From Actinomadura rudentiformis (GTDB lineage: Bacteria; Actinomycetota; Actinomycetes; Streptosporangiales; Streptosporangiaceae): a stretch of DNA of 64,000 nt. The notes below the pieces were generated by a model. It was not told the DNA's origin. It did not search any database and saw only the letters and a program-made list of their open reading frames with translations. Location of the stretch: positions 186,001 through 250,000 of the forward strand of contig NZ_WBMT01000007.1 of NCBI RefSeq assembly GCF_008923185.1, written 5' to 3'. Positions 60,382 to 64,000 of this stretch are shown here, one piece after another (within the stretch, counting starts at the first letter, position 1; the number at the start of each line of letters is the position of its first letter). The translations under genes were made by a program, and so were the position numbers.

Positions 60382-61989
60382 CTAGCTCGCATGGCCCACG
60401 CGACCGTGGCTCGCATGACCCACGTGTGTCAGCGCCTTGGCCGTGAAGGTGCGAACGTAGTAGTCGGTGTCGTCCTGGCCGCGTTCAAGATGTGGGCGCA
60501 GTGTGTCTCGTTCGGCCGGCGTCAGCTCTCGCTTCTCGGCCACGAGCAGGAAGTTCAACGCCGCGCCCTGGCGTACGTGTGGGTGGGCGTCGTTCAGAAA
60601 CCTCAGCCGGCCGGTGAAGTCCATGTCGCCGAACCGCTCGGCGAGATGGAGGGCGGTGGAACGCACCCGGCCCTCCGGATCTTCGAGCAGTGCCGGCAGC
60701 AGCGGCCGTACCTCCGGGATGTGCCAAAGAGCATTGTGGTAACTGCTTGCGTTCTCCACGTCCACGGTGAGCATGTGCGCCAATCGCTCGGCCGAACGCC
60801 GCGCCAGCTCGCGCACCGCGGGGTCGTCCGGAGGAGGTGGGACCGGCTGCCCGGGAACGCGTTCGGCCCGCCAGCGCTCCAGCCGGCCGGGCAAGTCACC
60901 GTCAAACCGCTGGAAGAACGTGCCCAGTCCGCCGACCGCACCCAAGCGCACCCGCTTGTCCGGAGCATCCAGGAGGCCGAGCAGGAGCTCAGCCTCAGCG
61001 ACACCTCCAGCGGCGCCCAGCTCCCGGATGGCCGCGGCACGCATCTCGGCCCGCCGCATCCCAGCCCCACTGACGAACCGCCGCAGCAGATCAACAACCA
61101 CCGAACGCGCCTCGTCCCGTCGCGGCCCGGCTCCCAATGCGAACTCCCGCAGCAGGTCAACGGCCTCGACGGTGCCGGCCCCGGCCAGCGCCGCGGCCGC
61201 GGCGGGTCCGCACTCAGGGTCGGCCAGCCAGGCGGCCGCCGGCGTCACCGCCTCGGGCACACGGTGCGCGGCCAGCGCGCGGAACAGCACGCTGCGTGCG
61301 TGGGGCTCGGTCTCGGCCTCAAGGGCGGCCAGCAGTGCCCGTACCACTCGCGGCTCGGGATCCCACAACCGGCGCCAGGCCGCCTCGCGCGCCTCGGGCG
61401 TGGCGCCGACGCCCATCCCCGGGATGCCGCCCTTCGGGCTCGCCAGCATGTCCAGGGCCCGCTGGCGCACCTCGCCCGTCGCGGTACGCACCAGATCGGC
61501 GAAGATGGCATCAGCCTCGGGCAGCAGCCGCAGCAGGGACCTTGCCCCTCCCCAGAGCCGCGGGTCAGAGTCGGCGAGCAGCGGCACCAACGACTCAGCC
61601 GGCACCGGCACCTCGTACCGCAGCAGCCAGTCGAGCACCACAGCCCGGTTGCGCAGTTCGGCGTCACCGACCCGCTGGACGAAGCTCGCGGCCACCGCTG
61701 GGCTGGTCGCACCGAGCCGGTCCAGCGCGTTGACCGCACGCCGCCGAACCTCGGCGTCGGGATCGGAGCACAACGGCACCAGCAGTTCGACCGGCACCGC
61801 CTCGCCCTGCCTGCCGAGTCCCAGGGCAGCCGCCGCACGCACCTCCGGCTCCGGATCCGCTGTCAGCCGGGCCAACTCGCTGACCTGTCCGGGAACCTTG
61901 CTCAGGCCCTTGGCGGCGGCCTCCCGGCGCGCAGGATCGGGCGAGCCGGCTTCACGCAGGAAGAAGGCGACCTGGTGATCGGCGATCAT
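60382..61989 (-). CDS. HEAT-repeat protein
   Basis: 535 residues from ATG 61989. Consecutive helical hairpins of the HEAT/PBS-lyase type run throughout ('DPEPEVRAAAALGLGRQGEA', 'DPDAEVRRRAVNALDRLGAT', 'DPEPRVVRALLAALEAETEP', 'DPEGRVRSTALHLAERFGD'). No enzymatic motif. Probably a scaffold; partner unknown. The C-terminal VGHAS-HGR-VGHAS comes from a 24-bp in-frame duplication. Confidence 0.88.
   Translation of the reverse strand: MIADHQVAFFLREAGSPDPARREAAAKGLSKVPGQVSELARLTADPEPEVRAAAALGLGRQGEAVPVELLVPLCSDPDAEVRRRAVNALDRLGATSPAVAASFVQRVGDAELRNRAVVLDWLLRYEVPVPAESLVPLLADSDPRLWGGARSLLRLLPEADAIFADLVRTATGEVRQRALDMLASPKGGIPGMGVGATPEAREAAWRRLWDPEPRVVRALLAALEAETEPHARSVLFRALAAHRVPEAVTPAAAWLADPECGPAAAAALAGAGTVEAVDLLREFALGAGPRRDEARSVVVDLLRRFVSGAGMRRAEMRAAAIRELGAAGGVAEAELLLGLLDAPDKRVRLGAVGGLGTFFQRFDGDLPGRLERWRAERVPGQPVPPPPDDPAVRELARRSAERLAHMLTVDVENASSYHNALWHIPEVRPLLPALLEDPEGRVRSTALHLAERFGDMDFTGRLRFLNDAHPHVRQGAALNFLLVAEKRELTPAERDTLRPHLERGQDDTDYYVRTFTAKALTHVGHASHGRVGHAS
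60385..60424. repeat. In-frame 24-bp-period duplication at the HEAT gene 3' end
   Basis: GCTCGCATGGCCCACG (60385-60400) recurs with one change at 60409-60424, encoding the terminal repeated VGHAS. Confidence 0.8.
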
Positions 61990-62072
61990 GAGCACTCCCC
62001 CCGTGATCGGTCCCTGTCCAGGAGACGATCCAGGCGAGCGCCCGGTTGACGTCTCATACGCTGATCTTTCTG

Positions 62073-63734
62073 TCAGGAGGTGAACGCCAGGTCGGTGATG
62101 CCGATCGAACCCTTCGGGGTGACCCCGAAGTCAAGCGACACAGCGCGTACGTCACGCAGATCCACACCCTCGAAGGCCGACAAGGGCACTCTGACCTGGT
62201 TGAGAAGGAACGGCGTTTCCTCGTCGGCGACGACCCGTGGCGGGTAGTCGAGCGCGGCCGAATGCCGCAGCGTCGCAACGGACGCGCTGCGGCCCGAGGC
62301 GTCAGTCAGCTTGATGTGCAGGTTCTGGTTGCGACGTGGATTGCGCGGGTCGGTGAAGTCCAGTGCGCCACGGAACACGACCGCCTGAAAGCGCCGGACG
62401 TCCCCGTTCCCGGCGGGTATCGCATTGGTGTACGAGCCTTTCCCCGACCATGAGACTTTCAGAATGCTCAATCCGGGGCCCCCTGCGTCCGGGGACCCCT
62501 GGTGCGGCTCGTTCGCCCGGACGCCGGTCCGGTGCAAACAGGGCAACTGCCGCGGCCCGCCGCACAACTTGACCGAGATCCCGGTCTGGGTGACTTGGCC
62601 GCCAAGGGCGTTACGCCGCAGGTGAGAAGCGTTCAACAGCCGGTTGACATCTCGCCGCTGCGGCGCCAGAGAGCTCACGAGCACCTTGGCGGGCGCAACC
62701 GATCGCGGCGTCTGCCCGCGCCACATCGGCGCCAGTACCTTCTCGCCACCGAGATAACGCCGAAAGAACCCGGCAACATACGCAATGCCGACATCACGCT
62801 GCTGCGCCGCCGTGAGCCGCGTCCGCCGGCTCGGATGGCACGCCGACTGCCGCCCTCCGCGCCAGTCGTCAGACGCCCCAGCCCACCCGCTGCCGGGCGT
62901 CCAGACACTATTGAAGTAGTTGTGGTTGGCACCCATCACCGTGACCGTGTGCTTAGCACCCCGATCTCCGCCCACCCGATACCGAGCATCGTCGTAGTAC
63001 TCGACACCTGACCCATTCGCGCCGCAACGCGCCAACACAACCGCCAACGCCGTCCCAGTGGCAACCGGCCGGAAGAAGTTGCTGGGATCCAGTGGCAGAA
63101 CAGCCCGCACCCCGTAACGCCCGGCATTGATCTGATAGTGCCGGACCACGCCTTCACCACCACGCGAATGGCCCATCGTGCCCACCCGTTGAAAGTCGAT
63201 CGCCCCCAAGAACCTCGCGCCGAACGGCTTGCCACCCTTGGTGGCCCACGTCTTCCACAAATCAAGGTGCTTCTGAACGAGCAACCCCCGCGCAGTCATG
63301 CCCTCCGGCGAAGGCCCTCCGTGATCAGGGGCGTTAATCCCGTTAGCGCTGATGGACACCACCACGTAACCGTGACTGGCCAGCCGCCGCCCGATGTAGT
63401 CATAGCCCCGATGGCTAGGGACGGACCGGCTTCCCCGCGGACAAGGCCACCTAGTCCCAGCCGTGCGCCCCTTAGCGCAAGTGACGTGGAGCCCATGCAG
63501 AAAGACCACCATAGGAAACCGCTTGCCCCGCACCTTGCCCGGACGATGAACGACACCCGCCAGCTCGCCCCGCCGGAGACCGTCCGGCCCCTTGAACGTG
63601 AACGCCCGATCACCCAGATTGTAGGTCTCGCTCACCACCTTGTGACGCCCCCAAGCCAACGGATCCGCCGCAGCCTCCGGGACAGAAACCCCGAAACCAG
63701 ACATCGAGAAGACCACAAGCAAAACAAGACGCAC
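62073..63734 (-). CDS. Secreted alpha/beta hydrolase with C-terminal beta domain
   Basis: 553 residues, GTG start at 63734. Signal peptide cut near residue 23. The alpha/beta core shows the oxyanion loop 'MVVFLHGLHV' (75-84), nucleophile Ser190 in 'GHSRGGEGV', and a late 'GANHNYFNSVW' that could supply the catalytic His. Four or more Cys suggest disulphides. Residues about 400-553 form a separate beta-rich region ('NLHIKLTDASGRSASVATL') like a carbohydrate- or polymer-binding module. Likely a secreted esterase/lipase/depolymerase; substrate unknown. Confidence 0.85.
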   Translation of the reverse strand: MRLVLLVVFSMSGFGVSVPEAAADPLAWGRHKVVSETYNLGDRAFTFKGPDGLRRGELAGVVHRPGKVRGKRFPMVVFLHGLHVTCAKGRTAGTRWPCPRGSRSVPSHRGYDYIGRRLASHGYVVVSISANGINAPDHGGPSPEGMTARGLLVQKHLDLWKTWATKGGKPFGARFLGAIDFQRVGTMGHSRGGEGVVRHYQINAGRYGVRAVLPLDPSNFFRPVATGTALAVVLARCGANGSGVEYYDDARYRVGGDRGAKHTVTVMGANHNYFNSVWTPGSGWAGASDDWRGGRQSACHPSRRTRLTAAQQRDVGIAYVAGFFRRYLGGEKVLAPMWRGQTPRSVAPAKVLVSSLAPQRRDVNRLLNASHLRRNALGGQVTQTGISVKLCGGPRQLPCLHRTGVRANEPHQGSPDAGGPGLSILKVSWSGKGSYTNAIPAGNGDVRRFQAVVFRGALDFTDPRNPRRNQNLHIKLTDASGRSASVATLRHSAALDYPPRVVADEETPFLLNQVRVPLSAFEGVDLRDVRAVSLDFGVTPKGSIGITDLAFTS

Positions 63735-64000
63735 GACAACCCCCGGACATGACCCGCAACGCGCCCGACGCTACATCCCCGCAATCACACAACGGAAGAG
63801 CCGCACCACCGAAAAACTTCACCCTGCCATTAGCAGCGCTAATCGGGCGATGAGCTTCCTGAGCTCCGCAGCATGCCCGCAATCAGGCCGTGGCAGTAAA
63901 CCGGTGATTAATGGCAACATTCCGTGGCGGCAGCCGGTGGGTAGTTGGGAGACTCCATTCGAAGCGGCCAGCATCCACACAAGGATGCCGCGCGCCATAG
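63735..64000. other. Right-edge intergenic region
   Basis: 266 bases; I see no supported gene. An AT-richer patch around 63805-63925 ('ATTAGCAGCGCTAAT' at about 63828) contains a near-palindrome that may be regulatory for the hydrolase or a gene beyond the edge. Confidence 0.4.

Noticed and set aside
63610..63882. 90-residue minus-strand frame near the right edge
   Set aside because: Overlaps the start of the secreted hydrolase in another frame and shows no family features.

Overview
The window is high-GC actinomycete DNA with strong third-position GC, GTG and TTG starts, many 4-base ATGA overlaps, and typical actinobacterial families: WhiB, SARP/AfsR, SigE-type ECF sigma, DUF6458, DUF3618, PucR, Spo0M, and a FadE5-type acyl-CoA dehydrogenase. 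The family mix suggests a filamentous, sporulating member, perhaps Streptosporangiales. That placement is inference. I saw no rRNA, tRNA, CRISPR array, IS element or prophage.

Layout, left to right. At 1-2.6 kb are a truncated bulb-lectin gene, a small DUF6458 membrane protein and an OmpA-like lipoprotein, followed by a fadE5-like acyl-CoA dehydrogenase (to 4.7 kb). At 5.3-13.1 kb is a compact five-gene operon, the clearest candidate for an undescribed pathway. It encodes a processive family-2 glycosyltransferase, two paralogous doubly membrane-anchored right-handed beta-helix proteins, a third single-anchored beta-helix protein, and a UDP-glucose 6-dehydrogenase. Together these look like synthesis, export or modification of a uronic-acid exopolysaccharide. 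At 13.3-22 kb are Spo0M, a membrane pentapeptide-like protein, an SDR, a rhomboid protease, a quinone oxidoreductase, a secreted protein, WhiB divergent from a GNAT, and an ECF sigma factor with a membrane beta-propeller partner.

At 22-30 kb are an alcohol/aldehyde dehydrogenase pair below a large LuxR ATPase regulator, a PadR/HAAS pair, and a CYTH-CHAD protein. At 30-36 kb is a SARP-NB-ARC-TPR regulator divergent from an FMN reductase and a drug exporter, with a SARP-type direct repeat between them. At 36-43 kb are ppk1-mutT1, holin/DUF3618 envelope proteins, a gamma-glutamylcyclotransferase-like protein, a PucR regulator and an NmrA-like protein. At 43-49.6 kb are a two-component system with a small secreted protein, a dual-specificity phosphatase, a MarR/EamA divergent pair with palindromic operators, and a secreted CHRD-DUF3455 protein.

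At 49.8-57.5 kb is an accessory-looking stretch: three small genes, a VWA/metallopeptidase-like protein with a two-P-loop MoxR-like AAA protein, and a convergent pair made of a TIGR02996/LRR protein and a 2OG-Fe(II) oxygenase ending in a 12-cysteine Cys-Asp tail. The end holds a LacI regulator divergent from a GH16 beta-glucanase with shared palindromic operators, a HEAT-repeat protein and a secreted alpha/beta hydrolase.

Across the window, short tandem duplications sit repeatedly at or across stop codons (FMN reductase, rhomboid, phosphatase, EamA transporter, histidine kinase, HEAT protein, DUF3618 protein). Several convergent junctions carry strong hairpins.
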